Origin: Thalassospira xianhensis MCCC 1A02616
Lineage (GTDB): Bacteria > Pseudomonadota > Alphaproteobacteria > Rhodospirillales > Thalassospiraceae
Direction: 5' to 3'
DNA length: 64,000 nt
Assembly (NCBI RefSeq): GCF_003326475.1
Contig: NZ_JPWA01000010.1
Span: 80,739 to 144,738, forward strand
The notes beneath the pieces are model-generated. The model saw only the letters and a list, made by a program, of their open reading frames with translations, was not told the origin of the DNA and searched no databases. Made by a program: the position numbers and the translations under genes. Numbering within the stretch: position 1 is the stretch's first letter; each line of letters starts with the position of its first letter. Below, piece after piece: positions 43,031-52,693 of the stretch.

Positions 43031-44149
43031 ATGACGGCCATTGAAAAATTCAAATTCTCGCTCAGTTTCGATGATGCCGATGACGTCATTCGTTCGTCAG
43101 GTTCGGATGATGAACATTATTCTCTGGGCAAAAAGAAAAAGAAGAAAGAGGAGGAGGCCCCACCGCCGCCTCCGGCAATTTACACCGAAGAACAAGCCGC
43201 CCAGATGGTAGCCGAAGCTGAGGTCGCGGCCCGCGAAGCCGCCGATGCTGAAGGTTTTGCCCGTGGCCTTGAACAGGGGCATGCTGAAATTCGATCATCC
43301 CTTGAACAGGCGATGGCAGATACTTCGGCACGTCTTGCCGAAACGCTTGCCCGGATTGACGAACAGCAAAAACGCGCCAACGCCCGCATCAACGAGGACG
43401 CCATCCATGTTGCCATCGGCGTGATGCGCAAAATTGCACCGGCCTGGTCAAAACAGTTCGAACTCACCGAAATCGAAAGCATCGTACGTCAATGTCTGGC
43501 AAACCTGTTTGACGCGCCCAAGGTGATTGTTCAGGTCCATCCCGATATCAGCGATATGGTTTCGGAAAGTGTTGAGAAAATCGCGCAGTCGCGGGGTTTC
43601 TCGGGCAAGGTCAGTGTTGTTGGCGAGCCCGATATCGATCTTGGTGATTGCCATGTTTCATGGGGTGACGGAACTGCGGTTCGCGATACAAAACGCATCT
43701 GGGCCGAAATCAACGATATCGTGGAACGTGCCCTGCAAGGCCATGGAGACGAGCATGAGCTCGACGGCAGTGATATGGGCGATCCTGACATACAAGACAC
43801 CAGTCTGGCTGATCTGCCGCGCAATCAGCCCGGTGCAAAGCCCGAAGCACCGGCCTCCGGTCCGGAACCGGCACCCGGAAACCGGCGTGACGGCGAGGGA
43901 ACAGGATCACACGACACGCCTGTATCGACCGGTCAGATCGAAGAAGGTCATGGCACAGAACGGGTTAATATGCCAACATCCCCCCAGGATGATGCGTCGC
44001 ACACAGAAATCGGGATCGACGATAAAGAGGATCAGCTACAACAGGATGGGGACCCGTTGCAGCCAGATCACAAACCCGGTGTCGAAAACGAAACAAAAGT
44101 CGATGTGACGCAGGAAGCTCAAGGATCAGGAGACGAAAATGGCCGATGA
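43031..44149 (+). CDS. FliH-like export ATPase regulator
   Basis: 372 residues from ATG 43031; a TTG at 43001 would add 10. A Lys/Glu/Pro-rich segment (GKKKKKKEEEAPPPPP, about 35-50) precedes a long helical region (about 55-140) with FliH-type small-residue repeats: MVAEAEVAAREAADAEGFAR, EGFARGLEQG. A C-terminal FliH/HrpE-like domain follows (INEDAIHVAIGVMRKIAPAW; VVGEPDIDLGDCHVSWGDGT). Such proteins tether FliI to the C ring through FliN. The last 120 residues are a disordered Glu/Asp/Pro-rich tail not found in typical FliH. It overlaps fliN by 11 nt. Confidence 0.85.
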   Translation: MTAIEKFKFSLSFDDADDVIRSSGSDDEHYSLGKKKKKKEEEAPPPPPAIYTEEQAAQMVAEAEVAAREAADAEGFARGLEQGHAEIRSSLEQAMADTSARLAETLARIDEQQKRANARINEDAIHVAIGVMRKIAPAWSKQFELTEIESIVRQCLANLFDAPKVIVQVHPDISDMVSESVEKIAQSRGFSGKVSVVGEPDIDLGDCHVSWGDGTAVRDTKRIWAEINDIVERALQGHGDEHELDGSDMGDPDIQDTSLADLPRNQPGAKPEAPASGPEPAPGNRRDGEGTGSHDTPVSTGQIEEGHGTERVNMPTSPQDDASHTEIGIDDKEDQLQQDGDPLQPDHKPGVENETKVDVTQEAQGSGDENGR

Positions 44150-44501
44150 TGACGATCTTGAACTCTCGGAACTCGACAATGACGATATCGAGCTAGAGGG
44201 CGAAGGCACCGAACTTCTGGCCGCCGCCGAGATCGGCAGCGATGCCATGAAGACCTCCAAGGATCTCGAAGCGGTTTATGATATTCCCGTTCAGGTTTCA
44301 GCAGTCCTTGGAAAAGCAACCATGCAGGTAAGCCAGCTGCTAAAACTGGGTCGTGGTGCCGTCGTAGAGCTTGACCGCAAGGTTGGGGAAGCTATTGATA
44401 TTTATGTAAACAACCGTCTGGTCGCTCGCGGCGAAGTGGTGGTTGTCGAAGACCGTCTGGGGGTAACCATGACGGAAATCATCAAGTCCGAGAAAAACTA
44501 G
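44139..44501 (+). CDS. fliN: Flagellar motor switch protein FliN
   Basis: 120 residues: an acidic N-terminus and a complete SpoA domain, VYDIPVQVSAVLGKATMQVS then QLLKLGRGAVVELDRKVGEA, IDIYVNNRLVARGEVVVVED and RLGVTMTEII. FliN forms the lower C ring and binds FliH. It is coupled to the preceding fliH-like gene by overlap and followed 22 bp later by motA. Confidence 0.97.
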   Translation: MADDDDLELSELDNDDIELEGEGTELLAAAEIGSDAMKTSKDLEAVYDIPVQVSAVLGKATMQVSQLLKLGRGAVVELDRKVGEAIDIYVNNRLVARGEVVVVEDRLGVTMTEIIKSEKN

Positions 44502-44523
44502 TCTTTTGAGAGGATGAGCGGGT

Positions 44524-45318
44524 ATGGCGGACGGGGGGACTAAAACGTCGTTTGATATCGCGACGGTTGCGGGACTGGCTATTGGCTTCGCGCTTATTAT
44601 CGCGGCGATCGTATTGGGGGGGTCGCCCGGGGCATTCATCGATATTCCGTCCGTTCTGATCGTGATCGGCGGGACGGCTGCGATTACCGCTGTCTGTTTT
44701 GCTTTGGGCGAATTCCTTGGGGCCGGCAAGGTCCTGATGCGCACGATTTTTCACAGATCGCGCAACCCGGCCGACGCCGCCCTGCAGATTTTGCAACTGG
44801 CTGAAATTGCGCGCAAAGGCGGAGTTCTGTCGCTTCAGGGCCATCTCGATAGCCTGCAAAGCGAAGAATATCTCTGGAAGGGGCTATCGCTTGTTGTGGA
44901 CGGCACGCCGCCCGAAGAAGTCGAAGCCATCATGCGCAAGGACATGAACGCCACCATCGGGCGCCACCAGAAAGGTGCGAACATCATGAAAAAGGCTGGC
45001 GATATCGCGCCGGCCATGGGCCTGATCGGGACACTGATCGGTCTGGTGCAGATGCTTGGCAACCTTGATGACCCGTCTTCGATCGGTCCGTCCATGGCTG
45101 TTGCGCTTCTGACAACTTTCTATGGTGCGGTTCTGGCAAACATGGTGTTTATGCCGCTTGCAGCCAAACTCGAACGCAACTCGGGTGAAGAAGAACTTTT
45201 GAATTCGGTCTATATGGTGGGGGCCGTCTCCATCGGGCGACAGGAAAACCCCCGTCGTCTGGAAATGCTGATCAACTCCATCCTGCCCCCGTCAAAACGG
45301 GTCAGCTATTTCGATTGA
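44524..45318 (+). CDS. motA: Flagellar stator protein MotA (PomA-like)
   Basis: 264 residues with four hydrophobic segments (about 13-33, 40-60, 155-178 and 190-210). The functional region GDIAPAMGLIGTLIGLVQML, with the conserved Pro, and SIGPSMAVALLTTFYGAVLA with NMVFMPLAAKLE are those of the short PomA/MotA type. The cytoplasmic loop contains the charged block expected to contact FliG. No motB follows; the only MotB-like genes are at 11828-13398. Similarity to PomA does not by itself show sodium use. Confidence 0.95.
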   Translation: MADGGTKTSFDIATVAGLAIGFALIIAAIVLGGSPGAFIDIPSVLIVIGGTAAITAVCFALGEFLGAGKVLMRTIFHRSRNPADAALQILQLAEIARKGGVLSLQGHLDSLQSEEYLWKGLSLVVDGTPPEEVEAIMRKDMNATIGRHQKGANIMKKAGDIAPAMGLIGTLIGLVQMLGNLDDPSSIGPSMAVALLTTFYGAVLANMVFMPLAAKLERNSGEEELLNSVYMVGAVSIGRQENPRRLEMLINSILPPSKRVSYFD

Positions 45319-45376
45319 TCGGTGATATCCGCCAATTGAAATTGCCATTGGGAACGAAGCGGAAAGAGATGAGACT

Positions 45377-46948
45377 ATGCAGGTATTGATCGTTGGTGGA
45401 CTGGGCGGTCAGATCGGCGCAGCCAGCAAGATCGCGATGGCACGCGGCGCAACAGTCCAGTTGGCCGAAAGTGTCACGACATCGCTGAATATCCTGCGCG
45501 CAGGCAACCGTATTGATCTGGTCATGGCCGACATCACCCTTGATGTCGCTGCCCTGATCGAGGCGATGCACCGTGAACGCATCAATGTTCCGGTAGTGGC
45601 CTGTGGTATCGGTAATGATGTCAATGGTGCGGTCAATGCGATCAAGGCCGGTGCGCAGGAATTCATCCCGCTGCCTCCCGAAGCAGACCTGATTGCCGCC
45701 ATCCTCGAAGCCGTTACCGAAGAAAGCCATGCCCTTATCCATCGCGATGCCCGCATGGCTGAAACCCTGCGTCTTGCAGAACAGGTCGCCAAAAGCAGTG
45801 CATCCATCCTGATCACGGGCGAAAGCGGAACCGGCAAGGAAATCATCTCGCGCTTCGTGCATCGCAAATCCAACCGTGCCGATAAACCGTTCGTCGCGGT
45901 CAACTGTGCCGCCATTCCCGATAACCTTCTGGAATCCGAACTGTTTGGTCACGAAAAAGGTGCCTTTACCGGCGCACAAGCCCGGCGTATCGGCAAATTT
46001 GAAGAAGCCAATAGCGGCACCCTTTTGCTTGATGAAATCAGCGAAATGGATGTCCGCCTGCAGGCCAAGCTGCTGCGTGCCATTCAGGAAAGGGAAATCG
46101 ACCGTCTGGGGGGCAAAAGCCCGGTGAAGGTCGATGTCCGCATTCTTGCAACCTCGAACCGCAATCTTGAGGCCGAAGTCAATGCCGGGAATTTCCGCGA
46201 GGATTTGTATTTCCGACTGAACGTCGTCAATCTTGATATCCCGTCCTTGCGCGAGCGTCCGGACGATATCCCGGTTCTGGCCGAATTCTTTGTCAAAAAA
46301 TATTCCGAAGCCAACGATGTCCCGGTTCGCCCGATCAGCCCGCTGGCAATTGCACGTTTGCGCAGCCACCACTGGCGTGGCAACGTGCGCGAACTGGAAA
46401 ACACCATGCATCGCGCGGTCCTGATTGCGGGTCCGACCGAAATCGGCCCCGAAGCCATCATGCTTTCGGGCGCGGGCAGCAGCGAACCGGGTTGGCAGTC
46501 TGCACCGGCACCCGAAGCGGCCCATGCACCTGCCCCATCGCAACCCGCCCCAAGTGCACCTTCACGCGCAAGTTCGGCCTATGCCAATGCCAACGCGGCT
46601 TATGGTGGTGCGGCCTATCGTCCGGCTTCCCCAGCACCACAGGCACCTGCACCGCAACCTCATCATCACGATGATTATGCGTCACCCTGCCCGGCTGAAC
46701 CGGTCGACCATGATGGGGATGCGGCAGATCGAACCAACGAGGATTCATCGGTCACGGCCGCCCTGGTCGGTCGGACGGTTGCTGATGTCGAACGCGATCT
46801 GATCATTGATACGCTGAAACATTGCTTTGGCAACCGCACCCATGCCGCCAACATTCTGGGCATTTCGATCCGCACGCTGCGCAACAAGCTGCGTCAATAT
46901 ACCGACGAAGGTCTTGCCGTGCCGCAACCCGGCAATGGTCAGGACTGA
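45377..46948 (+). CDS. flbD: Sigma-54-dependent flagellar activator FlbD
   Basis: 523 residues. The N-terminal domain is a degenerate receiver ([20 protein letters not shown]) lacking the acidic pocket. The AAA+ domain has Walker A GESGTGKE, the sigma-54-contacting GAFTGA, Walker [12 protein letters not shown] and an arginine-finger region ([20 protein letters not shown]). After a Pro/Ala/His-rich linker, a Fis-type helix-turn-helix follows: [20 protein letters not shown]. This layout matches Caulobacter FlbD, which is controlled by FliX (22739-23182). It should activate the -24/-12 promoters in this window. Confidence 0.95.
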   Translation: MQVLIVGGLGGQIGAASKIAMARGATVQLAESVTTSLNILRAGNRIDLVMADITLDVAALIEAMHRERINVPVVACGIGNDVNGAVNAIKAGAQEFIPLPPEADLIAAILEAVTEESHALIHRDARMAETLRLAEQVAKSSASILITGESGTGKEIISRFVHRKSNRADKPFVAVNCAAIPDNLLESELFGHEKGAFTGAQARRIGKFEEANSGTLLLDEISEMDVRLQAKLLRAIQEREIDRLGGKSPVKVDVRILATSNRNLEAEVNAGNFREDLYFRLNVVNLDIPSLRERPDDIPVLAEFFVKKYSEANDVPVRPISPLAIARLRSHHWRGNVRELENTMHRAVLIAGPTEIGPEAIMLSGAGSSEPGWQSAPAPEAAHAPAPSQPAPSAPSRASSAYANANAAYGGAAYRPASPAPQAPAPQPHHHDDYASPCPAEPVDHDGDAADRTNEDSSVTAALVGRTVADVERDLIIDTLKHCFGNRTHAANILGISIRTLRNKLRQYTDEGLAVPQPGNGQD

Positions 46949-47034
46949 ACATTACAAAACGACCGGTGCACCCCATATCAGAACAAGGGATGCATTCCCG
47001 GGATCGAACAACAATAGGGTAACCAACAGGCAAT

Positions 47035-49191
47035 ATGGCCGACGGTCGAGACATCACACCGGCAGGATCTGACGGATCGGAAGGATCGGGCGGCGCAGGC
47101 GGCCTGAATATGGCCGGTATCCAGTCGCGCGTCCGCTCGGCCATGAAACGTGGCGACATCGCCATGGCGCTTGGCTTCATCCTGATCCTTGTGGTCATGA
47201 TGTTCCCGATGCCACCGTGGCTGCTTGATTTTCTGCTGGCATTGTCGATCAGCTTCTCCGTGCTGATTCTGATGACATCCCTGTTCATTCAGAAGCCGCT
47301 TGAATTCAACTCTTTCCCGATGATCCTGCTGGTGGCGACTTCGCTCCGCCTGGCATTGAACATCGCAACCACACGCCTGATTCTGGGCCATGGCCACGAA
47401 GGTACCCATGCTGCAGGTGCCGTGATCGAGGCGTTCGGCAGTTTCCTGATCTCGGGCAATTTCGTGATCGGGATTATTGTTTTTGCGATCCTTGTGATTA
47501 TCAACTTCGTGGTGATCACCAAGGGTTCGGGACGTATTGCCGAGGTCGCGGCACGCTTTACCCTTGATGCGATGCCCGGCAAACAGATGGCGATTGATGC
47601 GGATCTGTCGTCAGGACTGATCAACGAGGCGCAGGCAAAGGCACGCCGCAAGGAACTGGAAGACGAAAGCTCGTTCTTCGGTTCCATGGATGGTGCCTCC
47701 AAATTTGTCCGCGGCGATGCGGTTGCCGGTATCCTGATCACCTTCATCAACGTGATCGGCGGTATCATCATCGGCACTGCCCAGATGGGCCTATCATTGG
47801 CCGAGGCCACCGAAACCTATACCATCCTGACAGTTGGCGACGGTCTGGTGTCCCAGATCCCCGCCCTGATCGTCTCGACCGCAGCGGGCCTTCTGGTGAC
47901 CAAGGGTGGCCTTGACGGTGCAACAGAAAAGGCCGTTTTCGGGCAGGTCAGCAATTATCCTGCCGCCCTTGGTGTTGCGGCCGCAATGATGGCCGGCATG
48001 TCACTTTTGCCCGGCATCCCGATGGTCTGGTTCCTTGGTCTGGCGATCGTGCTGGGTTATCTTGCATGGCATCTTGGCAAAAAGCAGAAAGAAGCGGCTG
48101 CCAACGCCCAGATGGAGGAAGCCCAGACCGCGGCCGACGCCGCAGGCCCGCCGCCTGAAGAACCGATTGCCAATGCACTTCGCATGGACTATGTGCGGCT
48201 TGAACTTGGATACGGCCTCCTGTCGCTAATCAGTACCGAACGCGGCCAGAAACTGACTGATCAGATCAAGGCCCTACGTCGGCAACTTGCCACCGATATG
48301 GGCTTTGTCATGCCCAGCGTGCGCATTCAGGACAATATGCAACTGCCTGCCAACACCTATGTCCTGCGCGTCAAGGAAATAGAGGCCGGCCGTGGCGACC
48401 TTCGTCCCAATATGCTGCTGGTCATGGACCCCCGCGGCGAGGAAATTACCCTTGCCGGCGAAAAGACCATGGAGCCGACCTTCAACCTGCCCGCCATGTG
48501 GATCGAGCAGGGCATGAAAGAAGAAGCCATGTTCCGCGGCTATACGGTTGTCGATCCGCAAACCGTGATCACCACCCACATTACCGAGGTGATCAAGGAC
48601 CATATGCCCGAACTGCTGTCCTATGCCGAAACCCAGAAGCTTCTGGACGAGCTCGACGACGACCAGAAAAAGCTGGTCGAGGATATCGTACCGGGTCAGG
48701 TATCCGTGGGCGGTGTTCAGCGCGTTCTGCAAAACCTTCTGACCGAACGCATATCGATCCGCGATCTGCCGACCATCCTCGAAGGGATCGCGGAATCTAC
48801 CGCCTTTACCCGCAACCCGACCTTCATGACCGAACATGTGCGGTCCCGTCTGGCCCGCCAATTGTCGGATGTGAATACCAACCATGATGGCGTGATTCCG
48901 CTGGTGACCCTGTCGCCGCAATGGGAACAGATCTTTGCCGAAAGTCTGGTCGGCTCGGGCGAGGAAAAGCAACTGTCGATCCCGCCAAGCCAGCTGCAGG
49001 AATTCATCAACAAGGTGCGCACCACGTTCGAGCGGCTGGGCATGATGGGCGAGAGCCCGGTTCTGCTGACAAGCCCCGGCATTCGTCCCTATGTCCGGTC
49101 CATTGTCGAACGGTTCCGGCCAACCACGGTTGTGATGTCGCAGAACGAAATCCATCCCAAGGCTCAACTCAAAACCATGGGGCAGATATGA
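47035..49191 (+). CDS. flhA: Flagellar export gate protein FlhA
   Basis: 718 residues, a normal length. Eight hydrophobic segments occupy the N-terminal 330 residues, including SLRLALNIATTRLILGHGHE and GNFVIGIIVFAILVIINFVV with VITKGSGRIAEVAARFTLDA, where FHIPEP-type charged loops contact the ion path. The cytoplasmic domain (about 370-718) ends RSIVERFRPTTVVMSQNEIH. It is followed by flhF and flhG in the usual order. Confidence 0.98.
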   Translation: MADGRDITPAGSDGSEGSGGAGGLNMAGIQSRVRSAMKRGDIAMALGFILILVVMMFPMPPWLLDFLLALSISFSVLILMTSLFIQKPLEFNSFPMILLVATSLRLALNIATTRLILGHGHEGTHAAGAVIEAFGSFLISGNFVIGIIVFAILVIINFVVITKGSGRIAEVAARFTLDAMPGKQMAIDADLSSGLINEAQAKARRKELEDESSFFGSMDGASKFVRGDAVAGILITFINVIGGIIIGTAQMGLSLAEATETYTILTVGDGLVSQIPALIVSTAAGLLVTKGGLDGATEKAVFGQVSNYPAALGVAAAMMAGMSLLPGIPMVWFLGLAIVLGYLAWHLGKKQKEAAANAQMEEAQTAADAAGPPPEEPIANALRMDYVRLELGYGLLSLISTERGQKLTDQIKALRRQLATDMGFVMPSVRIQDNMQLPANTYVLRVKEIEAGRGDLRPNMLLVMDPRGEEITLAGEKTMEPTFNLPAMWIEQGMKEEAMFRGYTVVDPQTVITTHITEVIKDHMPELLSYAETQKLLDELDDDQKKLVEDIVPGQVSVGGVQRVLQNLLTERISIRDLPTILEGIAESTAFTRNPTFMTEHVRSRLARQLSDVNTNHDGVIPLVTLSPQWEQIFAESLVGSGEEKQLSIPPSQLQEFINKVRTTFERLGMMGESPVLLTSPGIRPYVRSIVERFRPTTVVMSQNEIHPKAQLKTMGQI

Positions 49192-49215
49192 TGATCCATT
49201 GCGAGGGGACAGCAT

Positions 49216-50202
49216 ATGCGCCTTAAGACCTTCAGCGCCCCGACCATGACCGAGGCGATGGCACTGGTCAAAGAGCATATGGGATCGGATGCCATTATCG
49301 TATCGACCCAGGATATCCCGGGCACGGGCGTGCGGCTGACCGCGGCCCTTGATCGTGATCCGGATCTGGATTTCGATATCGCGGATCAAGGCCCTCCGGG
49401 TCATCAGGAACTGTTTGATCACGCACAAGAGGCCCTTCTCCGTCATAATCTGCCCGAACGGCTGCGTTTGCGGCTTTGTGATCTTATGGTCCGCGAAAGC
49501 GGTGCCACTACCGCACAGCAATTACTGGCATCGGCACTGGACGAGATTTTTGATTTTTCGCCGTTGCCGGAAAAAAACACGCCGCGTGCCTTGGCCTTTG
49601 TCGGCCCGCCCGGTTGCGGCAAAACGCTGGCGGTTGCCAAAACTGCTGCCCGTGCGGTGATGAAAAAGCGAAAAGTCGCGGTTCTGACCACCGATTACAA
49701 ACGCGCAGGCGGTGTGGCCCAGCTTGAGGCATTCACCCGTATCCTGAATATCAATCTGTCGCTGGTCAAAACACCCGAAGAATTCAAAGCCCAGTTTGCC
49801 CGTATGCGGGATGCCGACATGGTTCTGGTCGATACGGCAAGCTGCAATCCCTATGTCGATGCCGACATAAAGGCTTTGGGCGATTTCATGACAGCCGTTC
49901 CCAGCGAACCCGTATTGGTCAATCCCGCAGGGATCGACGCCGATGAATGTGCCGATATCGCTAGTGCCTTTGCAGATTGCGGTGTTTCGCGCATGGTGAT
50001 TTCCAGACTGGATGTTGCATCGCGCCTTGGTGGCGCGCTATACGGTGCGGATTCAGGAAATCTTTCCCTTTGCAATGTCAGTATGACCGCTCAGGTTGCA
50101 GACGGACTGACCGCAATCAGCCCCGTCGCTCTGGCTAAACTTCTGATACCGTCCCATCGCGCCGAGAACGCGAAACCGAGTTTCTCCGAGGTCGTGAAAT
50201 GA
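49216..50202 (+). CDS. flhF: SRP-type GTPase FlhF (divergent GTPase motifs)
   Basis: 328 residues. FlhF sets the polar site of flagellum assembly. The N-terminus MRLKTFSAPTMTEAMALVKE is the family B domain. The P-loop GPPGCGKT is at 130-137, and DYKRAGGVAQLEAF corresponds to the DTYRIAAVEQL motif. Two motifs differ from SRP GTPases: DTAS (206-209) replaces DTAG, and SRLD replaces TKLD. It lies 24 bp after flhA and overlaps flhG by 4 nt. Reduced GTP hydrolysis is possible. Confidence 0.88.
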   Translation: MRLKTFSAPTMTEAMALVKEHMGSDAIIVSTQDIPGTGVRLTAALDRDPDLDFDIADQGPPGHQELFDHAQEALLRHNLPERLRLRLCDLMVRESGATTAQQLLASALDEIFDFSPLPEKNTPRALAFVGPPGCGKTLAVAKTAARAVMKKRKVAVLTTDYKRAGGVAQLEAFTRILNINLSLVKTPEEFKAQFARMRDADMVLVDTASCNPYVDADIKALGDFMTAVPSEPVLVNPAGIDADECADIASAFADCGVSRMVISRLDVASRLGGALYGADSGNLSLCNVSMTAQVADGLTAISPVALAKLLIPSHRAENAKPSFSEVVK

Positions 50203-50987
50203 CTGCCAAGTCTGATGAAGTATCCAAAACTGCTCCGCGTGCCAAAGGCCGCAACGTCCTTGCCATCGCATCGGGCAAGGGGGGCGTGGGCAAGACCTGG
50301 TTTGCCATTACCCTGACCCATTCGCTGGTGCGCGAAGGCAAAAAGGCTCTTTTGTTTGACGGTGACCTTGGCCTTGCCAACATTGATATACAGCTTGGCC
50401 TTATGCCCAAACATGATCTGGGCGGCGTGATTTCCGGCCGGATCGGCCTGCGTGAAGCTGTAACGCCGTTCCCCGATGGCGGCTTTGATATCATTGCGGG
50501 GCGCAGCGGATCGGGCAGCCTTGCCAATCTGCCGGTCACCCGCCTTCAGGCCTTGTCCGACGATCTGATTCTGACTGGCAAAAGCTACGACAAGGTGCTG
50601 ATTGATCTCGGCGCAGGCGTTGATCAGGGCGTGCGCCAGATGACCAGTCTTGCCAATACGGTCATTGTCATCACCAACGGTGACCCAACCTCGCTGACCG
50701 ATGCCTATGCCTTTATCAAGGTTACCCATATGGCCCGCCCCAAAACCGATATCCGCGTGGTGGTGAACATGGCCAAGGACCGCAAGGAAGGAGAGGCGAT
50801 CTATAACAAGCTTCTCAAAGCCTGCGAAGGTTTCCTGAAGATCAGTCCGCCGCTTTTGGGCGTTGTACGTGCTGATCCGCGTGTTTCCGAATGCATTCGT
50901 TCGCAAACCCCGCTTCTGATGCGTCATCCTAATTGCGATGCCGCCCAAGACATGGAAGCGATCACGCAAAAACTGCTGGAGGGCTGA
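50199..50987 (+). CDS. flhG: MinD-like ATPase FlhG (flagellar number control)
   Basis: 262 residues. The deviant Walker A SGKGGVGKTW (KGGVGKT 27-33), switch I DGDLGLANIDIQLGL and switch II DLGAGVDQGV are those of MinD/FlhG. A C-terminal membrane-targeting helix is weak (MEAITQKLLEG). The first 15 residues carry a polar extension like the DQAxxLR activator helix, though that motif is not exact. It is coupled to flhF by overlap and to the next gene by close spacing (4 bp). Confidence 0.93.
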   Translation: MTAKSDEVSKTAPRAKGRNVLAIASGKGGVGKTWFAITLTHSLVREGKKALLFDGDLGLANIDIQLGLMPKHDLGGVISGRIGLREAVTPFPDGGFDIIAGRSGSGSLANLPVTRLQALSDDLILTGKSYDKVLIDLGAGVDQGVRQMTSLANTVIVITNGDPTSLTDAYAFIKVTHMARPKTDIRVVVNMAKDRKEGEAIYNKLLKACEGFLKISPPLLGVVRADPRVSECIRSQTPLLMRHPNCDAAQDMEAITQKLLEG

Positions 50988-50991
50988 TGCC

Positions 50992-52590
50992 ATGACGTTC
51001 CCGCCTCAGGCCATAACACCCGGTACCGCAGTAGGTGGTCAGGGTGGTTCGGCTGCTGGTGGGACAGGCACACAACCGGCACAGGTCAGTGCCGCGCAAC
51101 AGGTCGCCAATGCCATTGCCAAACTGCCGGTCGAAAGCCTGCTTCAGGCGTCGGTACAATCACGTTCGGGCAATGAGTTGACCCTTCTGACCAGCCTGGG
51201 TCAGGTGAATATAAAGCTGCCGACACCACTTCCGGCCAATCTTGGTGACTTCCTGTGGGTTCGTATCATGCCCCAGGCGCAGACGCAGCAGGGGAGCGAT
51301 CCGGCAGCAGCCCTTCGTCTTCAGGTTTTGCCGCAAACACTGACACCGGGGGCAACCGGAACTGGCAGCGGCTTACCAACTGCGGGCATCAACAGCAATC
51401 CGCTGATCCCCGGTCAAACCTTTGGCGCCATCACAACAAGCAGCCTGACCCTGCCCAATGGCAGCCAGTTGCCTGCCGGAAGCCAGACACAGGTTATCTT
51501 TGTCGGACAAGGTGCCGTCAGCGCCGGAAAAGCCGCCCAGATTGCAAACATGACTTCAGCAGGCACAGCCCCGACAGTCACGACCGGTGGTACTTTGACA
51601 AGCCCTTCGACAGCAGGTCTTGCCGGTCAGACTGTTTCGAGCGGTGCAGCCCCGGCTGGAAACGTTACACCACTGGTTCTGACGGGCACTGTTCTGCCGC
51701 CCGATAGCGCCGAAGCCCGCATGTTGCCGAACGGCTTTACTGCCCTTCGCACATCTGCCGGTGTCGTCGGAATCAGATTGCCGGTTCCAGCGCCCGTTGG
51801 GGCGACCCTTTCATTCAGTATTGATGCCAGCACCACGACCGGACGCAGCACTCAAATCCCGCAAATGACCGAAGCGGAATTGATCGCGCGCGGCCAGAAT
51901 GCTGCCTTGTCGCGTGACTGGGGCAGTTTGCAGCAAGCGGTTACCGCATTGGCACAACACGACCCCGGCGCAGCAGCAAGCCTGTTAAACAGCATCCCGC
52001 AGGCCGGACCGAAACTGACCACCACCATGATGTTCTTTTTCGCGGCCATGACCGGCCCAGGGGGAACAGCACGCGGCTGGTTGGGGGATCGCGCCAGCAA
52101 CAGCCTGTCATCGATTGACGGGAACGGCGACGATATCCTTAAAAAACTCGAAGGCGATTTCAGCAGATTGCGGGGCATGGCCGCCGACGAACGCCCGGAT
52201 GGCTGGCGTGTGATGCCGATGCCGTTTCAGATGGGGGAACGGATCGAACAGGTGCGCCTTGCGTGGCGGCATGGCGACGGTGAAAACGAAAAGGGTGAAA
52301 AGGAAGAACCCGGTACGCGCTTCCTGCTTGATCTCTCTTTTAGTGAGGTGGGCCACACCCAGCTTGACGGTCTGGTCAAAGGCGAAGACGGCAAGTTCGA
52401 TTTGATCGTGCGCACTGAAAATCCGCTGCAATCGGATAATCGTGACGACATCCGCGGTATATTCCGCGAGGCATTGCAGATTTCCGGCTATAAGGGCCAC
52501 CTGATTTTTCAGGATGGTAGCCGCTTCGTCGAAATCGCCCCACCGGCCAACGAACCCAAGCCGGGTTCCCATCACGGGATCGAAGCATAA
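50992..52590 (+). CDS. FliK C-domain-like protein downstream of flhG
   Basis: 532 residues from ATG 50992 behind GAGGGCTG. It is low-complexity (Thr/Gly/Ala/Gln) over about 1-330. The C-terminal domain (about 400-525) reads LDLSFSEVGHTQLDGLVKGE, DGKFDLIVRTENPLQSDNRD and DIRGIFREALQISGYKGHLI, close to the Flg_hook fold of FliK. A true fliK is at 36821, so this is a second family member. No signal peptide or membrane segment is seen. Its role may be hook-length related or in another export step; this is inference. Confidence 0.7.
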   Translation: MTFPPQAITPGTAVGGQGGSAAGGTGTQPAQVSAAQQVANAIAKLPVESLLQASVQSRSGNELTLLTSLGQVNIKLPTPLPANLGDFLWVRIMPQAQTQQGSDPAAALRLQVLPQTLTPGATGTGSGLPTAGINSNPLIPGQTFGAITTSSLTLPNGSQLPAGSQTQVIFVGQGAVSAGKAAQIANMTSAGTAPTVTTGGTLTSPSTAGLAGQTVSSGAAPAGNVTPLVLTGTVLPPDSAEARMLPNGFTALRTSAGVVGIRLPVPAPVGATLSFSIDASTTTGRSTQIPQMTEAELIARGQNAALSRDWGSLQQAVTALAQHDPGAAASLLNSIPQAGPKLTTTMMFFFAAMTGPGGTARGWLGDRASNSLSSIDGNGDDILKKLEGDFSRLRGMAADERPDGWRVMPMPFQMGERIEQVRLAWRHGDGENEKGEKEEPGTRFLLDLSFSEVGHTQLDGLVKGEDGKFDLIVRTENPLQSDNRDDIRGIFREALQISGYKGHLIFQDGSRFVEIAPPANEPKPGSHHGIEA

Positions 52591-52693
52591 GCTTTTCGAC
52601 TATGCCGGGATATGTCCTTGAAATGAAGCCTTTTCGTTCCTGCCGGGCAGGAGTAATCTTGAATATTCATCTGAATAATCACAGGTCGCGCCG

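Noticed and set aside
45302..46543. Minus-strand open frame of 413 codons opposite flbD
   Set aside because: It mirrors the AAA+ domain coding region, lacks a ribosome-binding site and has no recognisable domain.
48274..49521. Minus-strand open frame of 415 codons opposite flhA
   Set aside because: Antisense of the flhA/flhF coding sequence in a GC-rich codon frame; no homology or start signal.
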